Assembly (NCBI GenBank): GCA_902495305.1
Contig: CABUWG010000011.1
Span: 1 to 48,338, forward strand
Reading direction: 5' to 3'
DNA length: 48,338 nucleotides
Source of the DNA: an uncultured Pseudomonadota bacterium
GTDB lineage: Bacteria > Pseudomonadota > Alphaproteobacteria > RF32 > CAG-239
Shown here: piece by piece, positions 7,850 through 16,979 of the stretch
Layout: each line of letters begins with the position of its first letter
Numbering within the stretch: the stretch's first letter is position 1
Position numbers and translations under genes: made by a program
Notes under the pieces: generated by a model
Told to the model about the DNA's origin: nothing
Databases searched by the model: none
The model's input: only the letters and a program-made list of their open reading frames with translations

Positions 7850-9694
7850 ATGATAGATATAAATGACATAACCGTTCGTATCGGAACCAAAACGCTGCTT
7901 GAGGAAGCTTCCGCGCATATTGCCGACGGCTGGAAAGTCGGGCTGGTCGGCGCGAACGGCTGCGGAAAATCCACGCTTTTTCGGGTACTGAAAGGCGAAC
8001 TGGAAACCGAGCGCGGCGATGTCGGCTTTCCGTCGGGCAGCAGGGTTGTGTTTGTGGAGCAGGAGATCACCGGACTGGAAATGCCGTTGTTGGCATATGT
8101 TTTGGCGCAGGACAAAGAACAAACAGAACTTTTGGCACGTCTGGAAAAAGCCGAGGCCGCCGAAATGGCCGAAATCCATGAGCGCCTGAATTTGCTTGGT
8201 GCTTCGGCAGCCACAGCCCGTGCGGCCGAAATTTTAAACGGACTTGGGTTTCAGCCGGAAGATATGGAGCGTCCGGTACGCGAGTTTTCCGGCGGCTGGC
8301 GGATGAGGGTAGCGCTGGCGGCGGCTCTGTTTCAGCCGTCTGATATTTTGCTGCTTGACGAGCCGACCAACCACTTGGATCTGGAGTCCGGCATCTGGCT
8401 CGAAAATCATCTGCGCCATTATCACGGCACATTGCTGATTATCAGCCATGACCGCAATATCCTGAACAGCCTGTGCAATTATATTATCCACTTTGACCAC
8501 AAGCGTCTGATAACCTATTCCGGCAATTATGACACTTTCCGGAGCACCCGCGCGCTTCAACAGGAAGTCCGCGCTCGGCAGGCCGAAAAGGTAGAGCAGC
8601 AGCGCCGGCATCTTCAGTCTTTCATAGACCGCTTTCGTTATAAGGCCAGCAAGGCCAAACAGGCGCAAAGCCGGATGAAAATGCTGGAAAAGCTGGAAAC
8701 GGTAGACCTGATAGAAGACGCTGCCGCCACGGTTTTTAACTTTCCCGAACCGGATGATTTGCCGCCGCCGCTGTTAACCATAGAAGACGGCGCAGTCGGC
8801 TACGACGGCGTGCCGGTGCTGAAAAAACTCAATCTTCAAATTGTCGATAATGACAGAATTGCACTGCTCGGAGCCAATGGCAACGGAAAGTCAACACTGG
8901 CTAAACTGCTTTCCGGCCGCCTGCCGCTGCTTTCCGGTCAGGAACGCCGCCTCGGCAAACTGCGTGTCGGCTATTTTGCCCAACATCAGGCAGAGGAACT
9001 GCCGCTGGAGCTGACCGCACTGGAATATATGACAACTTTGATGCCGCAAGAATCCGAGTCCAAAATCCGTTCCCATCTTGCCGGATTTGGTTTGGGGCAG
9101 GAGAAGGCTCTGACGCAGATTGCCCGCTTGTCGGGCGGCGAAAAAGCCCGCCTGTTGTTTGCCGCCATGACAACCGAAAGTCCGGGACTGCTGATTTTGG
9201 ACGAGCCGACCAACCACTTGGATATTGACGGGCGCGAGGCTCTGATTCGGGCTTTGAACGAATATAAAGGCTCGGTGATTCTGATTACGCATGATATTCG
9301 CCTGATAGAGCTGATTGCCGATACGTTGTGGCTGGTAAAGAACCATACCTGCAAAACCTATGACGGCGATCTGGAAGATTATAAAAAAATGCTGCTGGAC
9401 GGAGATACTTTCAAAAAAGCGCCTAAGGCTGCTCCAAAACCGGCAGAACCGAAAATTGATATCCGCCGGCAGAAAAAAGACCTGACCACGCGTTTGCGCC
9501 GTGTTGAACGTGAGCTTGAAAAACTTGGCGAACAAAAAGCAGTGCTGGAAAATGCTTTTCAGCATCAAATGGCAACGGAAGAACTGATTGCCAAACAAAA
9601 AGATTTGGCTCATGTCGAAAACCAAATTGCCGGTTTGGAAAACGAATGGCTGGAACTGGGCAATGAACTGGAACAATTAACCGGAGAAAAATAA
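7850..9694 (+). CDS. ABC-F family ATPase
   Basis: 614 residues, soluble, two ABC ATPase domains in one chain and no membrane segments, so a ribosome-associated ABC-F protein rather than a transporter. Domain 1: Walker A GANGCGKST (about 33-41), signature FSGGWRMR, Walker B LLLDEPTNHLD. Then a basic linker with ARQAEKVEQQRRHLQ. Domain 2: GANGNGKST, LSGGEKAR, LILDEPTNHLD. The last 80 residues form a charged coiled coil, as in Uup/YheS-like members. The ATG at 7850 (MIDINDI) is the conserved N-terminus; the frame is open for 51 codons upstream inside the MFS gene, but that stretch is not conserved-looking. No ribosome binding site is obvious. Confidence 0.9.
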   Translation: MIDINDITVRIGTKTLLEEASAHIADGWKVGLVGANGCGKSTLFRVLKGELETERGDVGFPSGSRVVFVEQEITGLEMPLLAYVLAQDKEQTELLARLEKAEAAEMAEIHERLNLLGASAATARAAEILNGLGFQPEDMERPVREFSGGWRMRVALAAALFQPSDILLLDEPTNHLDLESGIWLENHLRHYHGTLLIISHDRNILNSLCNYIIHFDHKRLITYSGNYDTFRSTRALQQEVRARQAEKVEQQRRHLQSFIDRFRYKASKAKQAQSRMKMLEKLETVDLIEDAAATVFNFPEPDDLPPPLLTIEDGAVGYDGVPVLKKLNLQIVDNDRIALLGANGNGKSTLAKLLSGRLPLLSGQERRLGKLRVGYFAQHQAEELPLELTALEYMTTLMPQESESKIRSHLAGFGLGQEKALTQIARLSGGEKARLLFAAMTTESPGLLILDEPTNHLDIDGREALIRALNEYKGSVILITHDIRLIELIADTLWLVKNHTCKTYDGDLEDYKKMLLDGDTFKKAPKAAPKPAEPKIDIRRQKKDLTTRLRRVERELEKLGEQKAVLENAFQHQMATEELIAKQKDLAHVENQIAGLENEWLELGNELEQLTGEK

Positions 9695-9730
9695 AAAACA
9701 TCTTTCAGTAATGGTCTGTAATTAATCTTA

Positions 9731-9759
9731 TTGACAAAATATAGATTTTTTTGTATAGT
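9731..9759 (+). promoter_or_regulatory. consensus sigma-70 promoter
   Basis: TTGACA (9731-9736), 17-base spacer, TATAGT (9754-9759). It drives the unknown gene at 9794 from a start near 9766. Confidence 0.8.
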
Positions 9760-9793
9760 GAAACTTCAAAATTAATCATTAAATTTTAAGCAT

Positions 9794-10579
9794 ATGGAAA
9801 AAAAGTATTATTTTGTGATAGGAGCAAAAAACGTTGTAATTGCCGAAGCCGTGAAAGTTTTGGAAGAAAAAGGAGCCGCATTTCGTCAGCTTGACCCGCC
9901 TTATATTTTTACGCAAGATGAGGTCGACGACTTACAGAAACAAGGTTTTACGCCGGTTTATCTGGGAGTGGCTTACCGCAGCGAAGATATGGAATACACT
10001 CAGATTACGGATTCCCCGTTGTACAAGGTCCTGCAGCTGACCGGCTCGCAATTTAACATTACGGATTGGCAGTATATGGCCATGGAGTACTATCTCGGCA
10101 AATTCCGTTTTGACTGGTCTGGAAACCTGCGCAAGCTGATTGCCGCGGGCTGGTCAAGAGAAGATATTGTCAAATTGCAGAGGCAGAACCGTGAAGCTCT
10201 TGGCTTTGGCGAAGAGGCTGAAAATACGGCGCAGAAAGCCGTAGAACAAGCTTGGTCCGGCAGAAAAACGGATTTTCTGGTCATCAAATGGGATTATAAG
10301 AATGAAAGTACGGATTTTGAAAACTGGCTTCCGATATTGGATCGGGTTTTCTGGATTCAGAATTTTGTAAACGTTCTGATAATCACACCGCACAATGCCG
10401 CTTATTACGGTTATGGCAGTATTGCGGAGAAAATTGGTTCTTGTGCCAGCCTGACAAGTTGTTGCGGGGGCAATCTTGCGCAGTTCCTTTATCCACTGAC
10501 GTACAGTGACAAATGCCGCGCGGTCAATTTGTTAAAAACAGAAACCGCACTTCTCCGCAAAAACGAGTTGTTGTGGTAA
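9794..10579 (+). CDS. hypothetical protein
   Basis: 261 residues, predicted soluble, no family recognised. There is a short beta/alpha-looking start (YYFVIGAKNVVIAEAVKVLE), a mixed charged middle, and a segment near the C-terminus (ITPHNAAYYGYGSIAEKIGS..SLTSCCGGN) with a Cys pair. It has its own near-consensus promoter and a terminator, so it is monocistronic. The start codon has no Shine-Dalgarno; the 28-base leader is A/T rich. Reading frame length and codon usage support a real gene; function is unknown. Confidence 0.7.
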   Translation: MEKKYYFVIGAKNVVIAEAVKVLEEKGAAFRQLDPPYIFTQDEVDDLQKQGFTPVYLGVAYRSEDMEYTQITDSPLYKVLQLTGSQFNITDWQYMAMEYYLGKFRFDWSGNLRKLIAAGWSREDIVKLQRQNREALGFGEEAENTAQKAVEQAWSGRKTDFLVIKWDYKNESTDFENWLPILDRVFWIQNFVNVLIITPHNAAYYGYGSIAEKIGSCASLTSCCGGNLAQFLYPLTYSDKCRAVNLLKTETALLRKNELLW

Positions 10580-10584
10580 AATAA

Positions 10585-10612
10585 AAAAGAGCGGTGTTGT
10601 CATCGCTCTTTT
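10585..10612. terminator. bidirectional terminator
   Basis: AAAAGAGCG/CGCTCTTTT stem with A-run on the left and T-run on the right, between convergent genes 9794 (+) and 10613 (-). Confidence 0.85.
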
Positions 10613-11800
10613 CTAGTTTAAACTCATCAGAAACGTAATCAGAATAAACACCATGAGAGCCGCACCGGTCAGAATAATCGCGGCAGAGGACTCTGTCTCG
10701 CGCCGCAGCTTCCAGTTGGCGGCAAAAATACCCAGATAGCTGACCAGAAAGGCGCCGCTGGACAGGTTGACAATGGAACTGAAGTCAAACAAAACCGTTG
10801 CCAGAACCACAAGCGTCACAGTCAGCATATTTCCTTTAGTTCCCATTCGCCAAAATTTTTCGCCATAGAGCTTGGGCAAAACGTTTTGCTTTGCCAGAGA
10901 ATGCGAGATTCTGAAAATGCTGAAAAAAGTGGCGCTGATACCGGTAACAAAGGCCAGCCCCGCTGCCACATACAAAGCGGCGTATCCCCAGTCTCCGAGC
11001 AGCATGCGGGCAGCATGGGCAATCGCTGTTTCCGAATTTTGCTCCAGTTCTTTCAGCGGAATGTAGGTCAGAACCATCCATGCCAGACTGATGTAAAGAG
11101 CCATAACGATTAACAATGTAATAAAAATTGCGGCGGTAATTGTGCGCTTGGGATTCTTAACGTCGGCCGAGGCATTGGTAATTACCCCGTATCCGGCATA
11201 AGCAAAAAACGTAATACCGATACTCCCCCAGAAGACTTTGTCGCTCGTTATCAGCGGGTGAGCCTGAACCGGTGCCGATCCGGCTTGTACAAATGCCGCA
11301 ATCGCCAGCCCGAATAAAATAAACAATTTGACGGCGACCAACAGTGTTTCGGTATTGCCGACATCTCCGGCGCTTTGCATATTCAAAAAGCCCATAATCA
11401 AAATCAAAACAACAGCCGCGGAGTTAACGATTTCCAAATCTGTCGGTGGATAACCAAACAATCCGGCAGCATAAATGCCGAAAGACTTTGCCATCATGGA
11501 AACCGAAATCGCTGATGTTAACATATAAATAAGGGATAATGTGCCGGAAATCAGACGGTCGGGAAAGGCAATATGAAAATAATCCGTCAGCCCTCCGGAA
11601 TCCGGATACTTTCCGGCCAGACGCGCGTAAGAATAACCGGAAAACATTGCGGCAATGCCTGCAATGACAAAGGCATAATATACCCGCTCACCGGAAAGCA
11701 TGAGCACTTGTCCGAGCAAAGCAAAAATTCCGGCTCCTACAATCGAGCCGATACCGAGCGCTACCACGCTGATCAGATTCATGTCAATTTTTTTCATCAT
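10613..11800 (-). CDS. APC-superfamily amino-acid permease
   Basis: 395 residues with about 11-12 hydrophobic segments, inner membrane. The first helix carries GIGSIVGAGIFALLG, the substrate-binding glycine motif of the amino acid/polyamine/organocation superfamily, and a later segment (YAGYGVITNASADVKNPKRTI) matches the conserved helix 6 to helix 8 region. The protein is shorter than classic APC members (about 450), consistent with the YfnA/CAT-like or archaeal-type branch. The substrate is not predictable. Two consecutive Met codons open the frame; neither has a clear ribosome binding site. The stop codon abuts the shared terminator. Confidence 0.85.
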   Translation of the reverse strand: MMKKIDMNLISVVALGIGSIVGAGIFALLGQVLMLSGERVYYAFVIAGIAAMFSGYSYARLAGKYPDSGGLTDYFHIAFPDRLISGTLSLIYMLTSAISVSMMAKSFGIYAAGLFGYPPTDLEIVNSAAVVLILIMGFLNMQSAGDVGNTETLLVAVKLFILFGLAIAAFVQAGSAPVQAHPLITSDKVFWGSIGITFFAYAGYGVITNASADVKNPKRTITAAIFITLLIVMALYISLAWMVLTYIPLKELEQNSETAIAHAARMLLGDWGYAALYVAAGLAFVTGISATFFSIFRISHSLAKQNVLPKLYGEKFWRMGTKGNMLTVTLVVLATVLFDFSSIVNLSSGAFLVSYLGIFAANWKLRRETESSAAIILTGAALMVFILITFLMSLN

Positions 11801-11901
11801 GGCGTATAGATATTTTCATTGTTTGAAAATTCAAGGCCGGATTGACAACTTGATAACTTTGTGGCAGGGTAGAAAAAATTTTTCAGGAAGGATTCTGTAA
11901 A

Positions 11902-12447
11902 ATGCTGCCGGATAAAAACTCAAAATTTCTTTTGCTCTCATGTTGTGCGCCTTGCTCCTGCGCTGTCATCAAAACGCTGGCCGAGCAGTTCTATGACTTC
12001 AGCGTCGTGTTTTACAATCCCAATGTCCGCCCGCAACAGGAATATTGCAAACGCTGCGAGGAAAACCGCCGGATTTGCAGTTTGTACCAGATTCCTTTTA
12101 TTGAACTGGAATACGATAACGAGCATTGGTGCGAGATAACCAAAGGGCTGGAAAACGAGCCGGAACGTGGCGCCCGCTGCTCTGTTTGCTTTTATATGCG
12201 GTTGAAAAGGGTTATGGAATATGCCAAGGCCAACGGCTTTTCCGGCGTGGCCTCGGTCTTGGGCGTTTCACGCTACAAAAATCTGGAGCAGGTCAATGCT
12301 TCCGCGGCAAAGGCTTCGGCTGAAACCGGCGTACCCTATCTGGAAATTGAGGGCCGCAAACACGGCATGCAGGAACTGCGCAGTCAATTGATAAAAGATT
12401 TAGATTTGTATAATCAGAACTATTGCGGCTGCCGCCCGCGCGATTAA
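11902..12447 (+). CDS. queH: epoxyqueuosine reductase QueH
   Basis: 181 residues. QueH (formerly DUF208) reduces epoxyqueuosine to queuosine in tRNA, replacing the cobalamin enzyme QueG. Metal-ligand Cys motifs are all present: LLSCCAPCS near residue 14, CKRCEENR near 52, CSVCFYMRL near 92, and NYCGCRP at the end. The start follows AGGAAGGATT. It is divergent from the permease and ends in a shared terminator with the downstream minus-strand gene. No other queuosine gene is in the window. Confidence 0.92.
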   Translation: MLPDKNSKFLLLSCCAPCSCAVIKTLAEQFYDFSVVFYNPNVRPQQEYCKRCEENRRICSLYQIPFIELEYDNEHWCEITKGLENEPERGARCSVCFYMRLKRVMEYAKANGFSGVASVLGVSRYKNLEQVNASAAKASAETGVPYLEIEGRKHGMQELRSQLIKDLDLYNQNYCGCRPRD

Positions 12448-12482
12448 AAAAAGCCTTGCTCCGTAACAGAGCAGGGCTTTTA
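12446..12482. terminator. bidirectional terminator between queH and the J-domain gene
   Basis: An 11-base-pair stem 12451-12461/12469-12479 with A-run before and T-run after. It overlaps the stop codon of the minus-strand gene. Confidence 0.85.
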
Positions 12483-13019
12483 GATTCTCTCGGAAAAATA
12501 ATCATAGGCTTCGGCCAGAAGCTTAAACTTTTCTTCCATAAGTTTGTTGCCTGGGTTTTTGTCCGGATGATACTGTTTTGCCAGCCGCCGGTAATTCTTT
12601 TTCAGGTTATCTCGGGTGAGCGTATTGCGGGACAATTCCAAAATCTGCAAATAGCGCTCCTCTTGGCTCGGCTCGTTTTTCGGCGGCTGATAAGTTTTTT
12701 GCCGCTCCTCGCCATTGGTCTGAGAACTGCCGGAAAAACCGCCTCCGTTTTCATAGCTGCCTTGCGTTGAATATCCGCCGCCGGCTGTTTGTTCGTCAAA
12801 ACGATAACGCCGGTACTTGGGCTGATGAAAAAATTCCATATACAAACCGTATAGAAAAGCGCCGCCGTAAAAAATGCATTTGAACGGAAAACTCACCACC
12901 AGCCAGATAATCCGCAAAAATCCTAAAACCGCCAAAACGCCTGTCCAGACAATTTGCACCAGCCGCCAAAGCAGACAAAGCATTACAATCAGGACAAAAA
13001 TATAAAAGATGATATCCAT
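12480..13019 (-). CDS. membrane J-domain protein (DnaJ-like)
   Basis: 179 residues. Two closely spaced hydrophobic segments (about 5-28 and 32-62) anchor it in the membrane; a Gly/Ser/Gln-rich linker (about 80-115) leads to a C-terminal J domain (about 121-179) with YRRLAKQYHPDKNPG, containing the HPD tripeptide that stimulates DnaK/HscA ATPase. There is no G/F or zinc-finger region, so it is not DnaJ itself but a specialised co-chaperone in the manner of DjlA-type or alphaproteobacterial membrane J proteins. Client unknown. Confidence 0.85.
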   Translation of the reverse strand: MDIIFYIFVLIVMLCLLWRLVQIVWTGVLAVLGFLRIIWLVVSFPFKCIFYGGAFLYGLYMEFFHQPKYRRYRFDEQTAGGGYSTQGSYENGGGFSGSSQTNGEERQKTYQPPKNEPSQEERYLQILELSRNTLTRDNLKKNYRRLAKQYHPDKNPGNKLMEEKFKLLAEAYDYFSERI

Positions 13020-13087
13020 ATAATAATTGAATTAAAAATTTATTCTGAACCGGAAGATAAGCATGTCCGACAAAGAATGTCAATGCC

Positions 13088-13122
13088 AAAAAAAAACAGC
13101 AATACGAGGTATTGCTGTTTTT
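13088..13122 (-). terminator. terminator of the helical-repeat gene
   Basis: AACAGCAATAC/GTATTGCTGTT stem with a three-base loop, followed on the minus strand by a run of T. It is 12 bases after the stop at 13134. Confidence 0.85.
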
Positions 13123-13133
13123 AAATTAATAAT

Positions 13134-14663
13134 TTACTGCCACTTTTGGCAATAAAAAGCAGCTTCTTCAGGATTGTTTCGGTTAAAGAATTCTCTCAGG
13201 GCATACATTTCCAGCGGATAGCGCTCAATATAAGCCATAATGATGTCATGACAGCCTTCCTTAGCCAAAAATTTTTCCGTTTCCGGATCCAAACGCTTGT
13301 CCAAACTACATACAAAAGCGGAGACGTCTCCCTTTTGGATAAGATTTTTTTGAAAATGAGAATAAGCATAGCGACTCAGTTTTTTATGAGCGGCAACCAG
13401 CTCTTCATCATTTTTTCGGCCTGATGCGTTAAATTCTCTGATAAAAGAATTAACATTTGACCAATTCAGAAAACTGATGTAATGCATAATCAGATCATGG
13501 TCACCTTTCTTCAACAGTTTACATATGCCTCTACTGGTCAGAAAATGATTCTTGGAGAGATAATCCATAACTTCCTGTGTCGAGCGTTTTTCAATCAAGA
13601 GCTCATCAAAACAGTAAGAAAAATTATGTCGTGCAATATAAGCATAGAAAAATTCTGAGCTCCCTGATTCCAACAACTTTTTCTGTCGTCCTTCCGGCAG
13701 ATGTCTCAAAGAAATCCAAAATTTGAAATTTTCCAGATTACCATCATCCAACAATTTGGCTTCCAATTCTTGACATAAACCATGTTTTAGCAGGTGCAAA
13801 GAAATTTCTTCCTTATTGTCCCTTTCCCATAACTTTTTCTGAACTTCCGGAACAAAACCGTGACGCTCAATGTAATACATCAACTCGTCATGATTTCCGC
13901 GGCTGACTACTACATTTTGTGCCGGTTCTCCAAAACCCATATAAGTCAGATAAGCATGCATTTCTTCCGTGTCGTTTCGTTGGGCAAGCATGACCTGAAC
14001 ATCATCGGGCAAGGCTTTGCGCTGCTTACCGTAATGGTGGATGATGAACAAAAAGTCATCATGATTTTTCTTTTGCTTAAAATATTCCGAAACTACCTCA
14101 GAACACAAACCATGTTTGCGGAAGTGTAACCAAATTTCTTCCTCATTACCCCGATCCCATAGTTTTTTCTGAACGTTGGGAACAAAACCGTGACGCTCAA
14201 TGTAATACATCAGTTCGTCATGGTCGCCTCTGTCAACAATGACATGTTGTGCCGATTCGCCAAATCCCAGATAAGACAGATAAGTGCGCATTTCCTGCGC
14301 GTTGTTTCTCTGCGCAATAATAACTTGAACGTCATCAGATAAAATGGGAAATTCCTTTTTTGCCCGCATCCGTTGATACATTTCAACGTATTTCTGAATC
14401 ATAAGCAAAATTTCATCATGATTCTGGCGTTGTGCTATTTCTAGTTCTTCACTGCGTTTTAGCATATTGTTAACCAGTTGATCATAATAAAAAATCCCAT
14501 CGGAATCTTCTGCTTCAATCTGTTCAAAATGGCACTCAAGCGTTTTCAGCTTTTCCATAATCTCAATATGAGTTTCACATTCTTTCCGTGCTTCTTCTAA
14601 AGAAACATTCGGATCCTTTCCTTTTTCCGTCTTCATAATATACATAATTTTTATTGTTTTCAT
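13134..14663 (-). CDS. large alpha-helical repeat protein, unknown
   Basis: 509 residues, soluble, no family recognised. It is built of helical repeats of about 30-35 residues with recurring motifs HDELMYYIERHGF, VQKKLW, EEI.LH..KHGLC, QRN..EEM..YL.Y.GFGE. Residues about 112-195 and 217-300 are a recent internal duplication: most positions are identical and the DNA is nearly the same (compare 13861 and 14193). Such solenoids usually bind proteins. The frame has three candidate Met codons in the first ten residues (MKTIKIMYIM); none has a good ribosome binding site, so the start is uncertain. It is monocistronic, with a terminator directly after. Confidence 0.75.
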   Translation of the reverse strand: MKTIKIMYIMKTEKGKDPNVSLEEARKECETHIEIMEKLKTLECHFEQIEAEDSDGIFYYDQLVNNMLKRSEELEIAQRQNHDEILLMIQKYVEMYQRMRAKKEFPILSDDVQVIIAQRNNAQEMRTYLSYLGFGESAQHVIVDRGDHDELMYYIERHGFVPNVQKKLWDRGNEEEIWLHFRKHGLCSEVVSEYFKQKKNHDDFLFIIHHYGKQRKALPDDVQVMLAQRNDTEEMHAYLTYMGFGEPAQNVVVSRGNHDELMYYIERHGFVPEVQKKLWERDNKEEISLHLLKHGLCQELEAKLLDDGNLENFKFWISLRHLPEGRQKKLLESGSSEFFYAYIARHNFSYCFDELLIEKRSTQEVMDYLSKNHFLTSRGICKLLKKGDHDLIMHYISFLNWSNVNSFIREFNASGRKNDEELVAAHKKLSRYAYSHFQKNLIQKGDVSAFVCSLDKRLDPETEKFLAKEGCHDIIMAYIERYPLEMYALREFFNRNNPEEAAFYCQKWQ

Positions 14664-14700
14664 TCAAGGTTATAGCATGTTTTTTTATAAAATCAACCAT

Positions 14701-14722
14701 AAAAAACTCCCCGAAAGGGGAG
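14701..14722 (-). terminator. terminator of the 14740 gene
   Basis: CTCCCC/GGGGAG stem with TTTC loop on the minus strand, followed by six T, 17 bases after the stop. Confidence 0.85.
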
Positions 14723-14739
14723 CTTGGGAAAACAAAAAT

Positions 14740-15396
14740 TTATAAGACAATAGATTGCGCCGTCGCAACAGACGACATGGTCAAGGCACCGCCGTTTAGC
14801 GAAAAAGAACCGGCAGCCGCAGCAACTTGTTCTTGGGCTTTGGCGGCACGCATCTGCAAATCCAGCTGGCGCTCATAATCATTCTTTATTTTTTCTTTTT
14901 TATCTTCATCATCATCGTCTTCCAGAATTTCAACGTATTTTTGTTGTACTTCGCCCGCCGCATATTCAAAGCCGTCTTGCAGACTCTGGCGCGCTTCATT
15001 GATAAATCCGTTGTCTTCGTTCAGAATACGCTCGATTTTTTCTTTGTCCGGATGCTCGGAAGTCACTTTCAACAAACCGTTTTCATCAAATTCAAAACTG
15101 ATGTCCTGCGCCGTATCAATATTATGTGAGAGTAAAATCCGGTTCAGCCGGTCTTGCAGATTATTGATACTTTGTTGCAAATCATCGGGCAGGGCAGCCT
15201 GAGACAGCGCTTTTCCCTGTGCACGGTTTAACAGATTTTGTGAAGAATTAAGGTATTTCTGCGCCGCTTCGGACAAATCCAGCGTATAAGCTTCGGACAA
15301 GCTGTCCTGTGCCTGCGCAAATTCTGCTGATTTAGTTGTACTTTGGCGCCCCCATATATTGGCAATGGCTAAGGTCTTGTCTGAAGAAACCTGCAT
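14740..15396 (-). CDS. coiled-coil protein of unknown function
   Basis: 218 residues, no signal peptide, no family recognised. It is mostly helical: an Ala/Gln/Ser-rich first half with heptad-like runs (LNSSQNLLNRAQGKALSQ), a short Asp-rich cluster (ILEDDDDEDKKEKIK near 158-172), and an Ala/Gly/Ser C-terminus (VAAAAGSFSLNGG..MSSVATAQSIVL) like the ends of extracellular filament or hook-associated proteins. The start follows GGGAGG. It is divergent from 15521 and ends in its own terminator. The gene at 46452 has a comparable charged-helix architecture but I see no convincing alignment. Confidence 0.7.
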   Translation of the reverse strand: MQVSSDKTLAIANIWGRQSTTKSAEFAQAQDSLSEAYTLDLSEAAQKYLNSSQNLLNRAQGKALSQAALPDDLQQSINNLQDRLNRILLSHNIDTAQDISFEFDENGLLKVTSEHPDKEKIERILNEDNGFINEARQSLQDGFEYAAGEVQQKYVEILEDDDDEDKKEKIKNDYERQLDLQMRAAKAQEQVAAAAGSFSLNGGALTMSSVATAQSIVL

Positions 15397-15520
15397 CTGA
15401 ACCTCCCTTGATGATTATATCAAAAAGTTATGCAATTTCAGTGCCATAATTTTTTATTGCTTTTTACAAGTCAGATGCTACAATAATTTCTGCTTAAATC
15501 TTATTATTAACTAAATTTTT

Positions 15521-15850
15521 ATGCTTATGGAAGTGCTGTCTTTTATTTCTCGTTATCGGCTGAAGCAATTGCGCAAAAAGCAATTACAGGGCAAAAAACT
15601 CTGGTGGCGTTTGAATAACCAGCTGCCGCAGGCTTATGGCGTGATTGAGGATGATTATCCGCGGATGAAAGCCTTTATGCAAATTTTACCCACATTGAAA
15701 ACGCGGGAAAAAAATGCCCTCAAAGCGTGGTTGAAAGCAGAAATTTATGACTTGGAACATAATTTTTGTGAACATGCAACCACGAGGGAAGAAGAATACG
15801 AACGCCGTTTGAAACAGATTTATCGCACGCATCTGGAGGCAATGTCGTAA
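15521..15850 (+). CDS. small basic helical protein, unknown
   Basis: 109 residues, strongly basic N-terminus (RYRLKQLRKKQLQGKKLWWR), helical throughout, no membrane segment. No family recognised. The frame opens with ATG CTT ATG in an A/T-rich leader without a Shine-Dalgarno, so either Met could be used. A terminator follows at once. Confidence 0.6.
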   Translation: MLMEVLSFISRYRLKQLRKKQLQGKKLWWRLNNQLPQAYGVIEDDYPRMKAFMQILPTLKTREKNALKAWLKAEIYDLEHNFCEHATTREEEYERRLKQIYRTHLEAMS

Positions 15851-15856
15851 AAAAAC

Positions 15857-15887
15857 AAAAACAGCATTAATACAATGCTGTTTTTTT
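15857..15887 (+). terminator. terminator of the 15521 gene
   Basis: ACAGCATT/AATGCTGT stem (15861-15868/15874-15881) followed by seven T. Confidence 0.85.
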
Positions 15888-15947
15888 ATTGCTTTTACGT
15901 TGCAAATCACAAAGAAAACGGTTAGACTTGCAACAAAGGAAAACGCC

Positions 15948-16967
15948 ATGAATTTAACCAAAGAAGACATCACCCGTTTATTGGCGGATGAAGAACACGA
16001 ACAAGACCTTTTGCAAAAAGCCGATGCCGTTCGCCGGCAATATGTCGGGGATGAAGTTCATCTGCGCGGCTTGATAGAGTTTTCAAATATTTGCCGTAAC
16101 AATTGCCTCTACTGCGGCATTCGCAAAGGCAATAAAAATGCCGTCCGCTATCGTATGACGCCGGAAGAATTGACAGAAACCGCCCGCCGCGCCGCCGGTA
16201 TGGGATTTAAGACGATTGTCATGCAGTCCGGCGAAGATATGTATTACACGTCGGAGCGGATGTGCCGGATTATTGAAGAAATCAAAAAATTTGACGTGGC
16301 TGTCACGCTGAGTATCGGAGAACGCAGCTATCAGGAATACAAAGCGTTCCGCGAAGCCGGTGCTGACCGCTATCTGATGCGTATTGAAACAACCGATAAA
16401 GATTTGTATCATAAACTTGATCCGGAGATGAGCTGGCAAAAGCGCTATGAATGCCTGTTGATGATAAAAGAACTGGGCTATGAGCTGGGCTCCGGCATTA
16501 TGGTCGGCCTTCCGGAACAAACGCTTGATTCAATCGCCGGTGATTTGCTTTTTTTGCAGGATTTGGGGGTTGATATGGCCGGCATCGGGCCGTTTATTCC
16601 GCATCCGGATACCCCTTTGGCTCAGGCAAAAGGCGGGGCTTTGCATTTGGCGCTGCGCACGATGGCAATCATGCGGCTTTTGTTGCCGGATATTAATATT
16701 CCGGCCACAACGGCAATGGAAAGCCTGCATCCCGAAGGCAGAATAATGGCTTTGCAGGGCGGGGCGAATGTCGCCATGCCAAATGTAACGGAGGGTGAAT
16801 ATCGCAGGTTATATGAGCTATACCCCGGAAAAGCCGGTTCGGATCAGACTCCGGCCCATAACTTTAGCGCAATCGGTCAGAAAATTATGTCAATCGGCCG
16901 CAAAATCGGAACCGGTTACGGCAGCCGAAAAAAGTTGCTTGATAGATTATCAGATGAAATGAAGTAA
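15948..16967 (+). CDS. hydE: [FeFe]-hydrogenase maturase, radical SAM HydE
   Basis: 339 residues. HydE is a radical SAM enzyme that works with HydG and HydF to build the H-cluster of [FeFe] hydrogenase. The SAM-cluster motif CRNNCLYC (Cys 49, 53, 56) sits in the family context LIEFSNICRNNCLYCGIR. MQSGED, SIGERSYQEY, the LMRIETTD segment and GIMVGLPEQT are further HydE landmarks. The start at 15948 follows AAGGAAAACG; the frame extends 16 codons upstream without support. HydF, HydG and the hydrogenase are not in the window, so it is an orphan locus. BioB and PylB are relatives, but the motif context fits HydE best. Confidence 0.88.
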   Translation: MNLTKEDITRLLADEEHEQDLLQKADAVRRQYVGDEVHLRGLIEFSNICRNNCLYCGIRKGNKNAVRYRMTPEELTETARRAAGMGFKTIVMQSGEDMYYTSERMCRIIEEIKKFDVAVTLSIGERSYQEYKAFREAGADRYLMRIETTDKDLYHKLDPEMSWQKRYECLLMIKELGYELGSGIMVGLPEQTLDSIAGDLLFLQDLGVDMAGIGPFIPHPDTPLAQAKGGALHLALRTMAIMRLLLPDINIPATTAMESLHPEGRIMALQGGANVAMPNVTEGEYRRLYELYPGKAGSDQTPAHNFSAIGQKIMSIGRKIGTGYGSRKKLLDRLSDEMK

Positions 16968-16979
16968 AAAAACAACACC

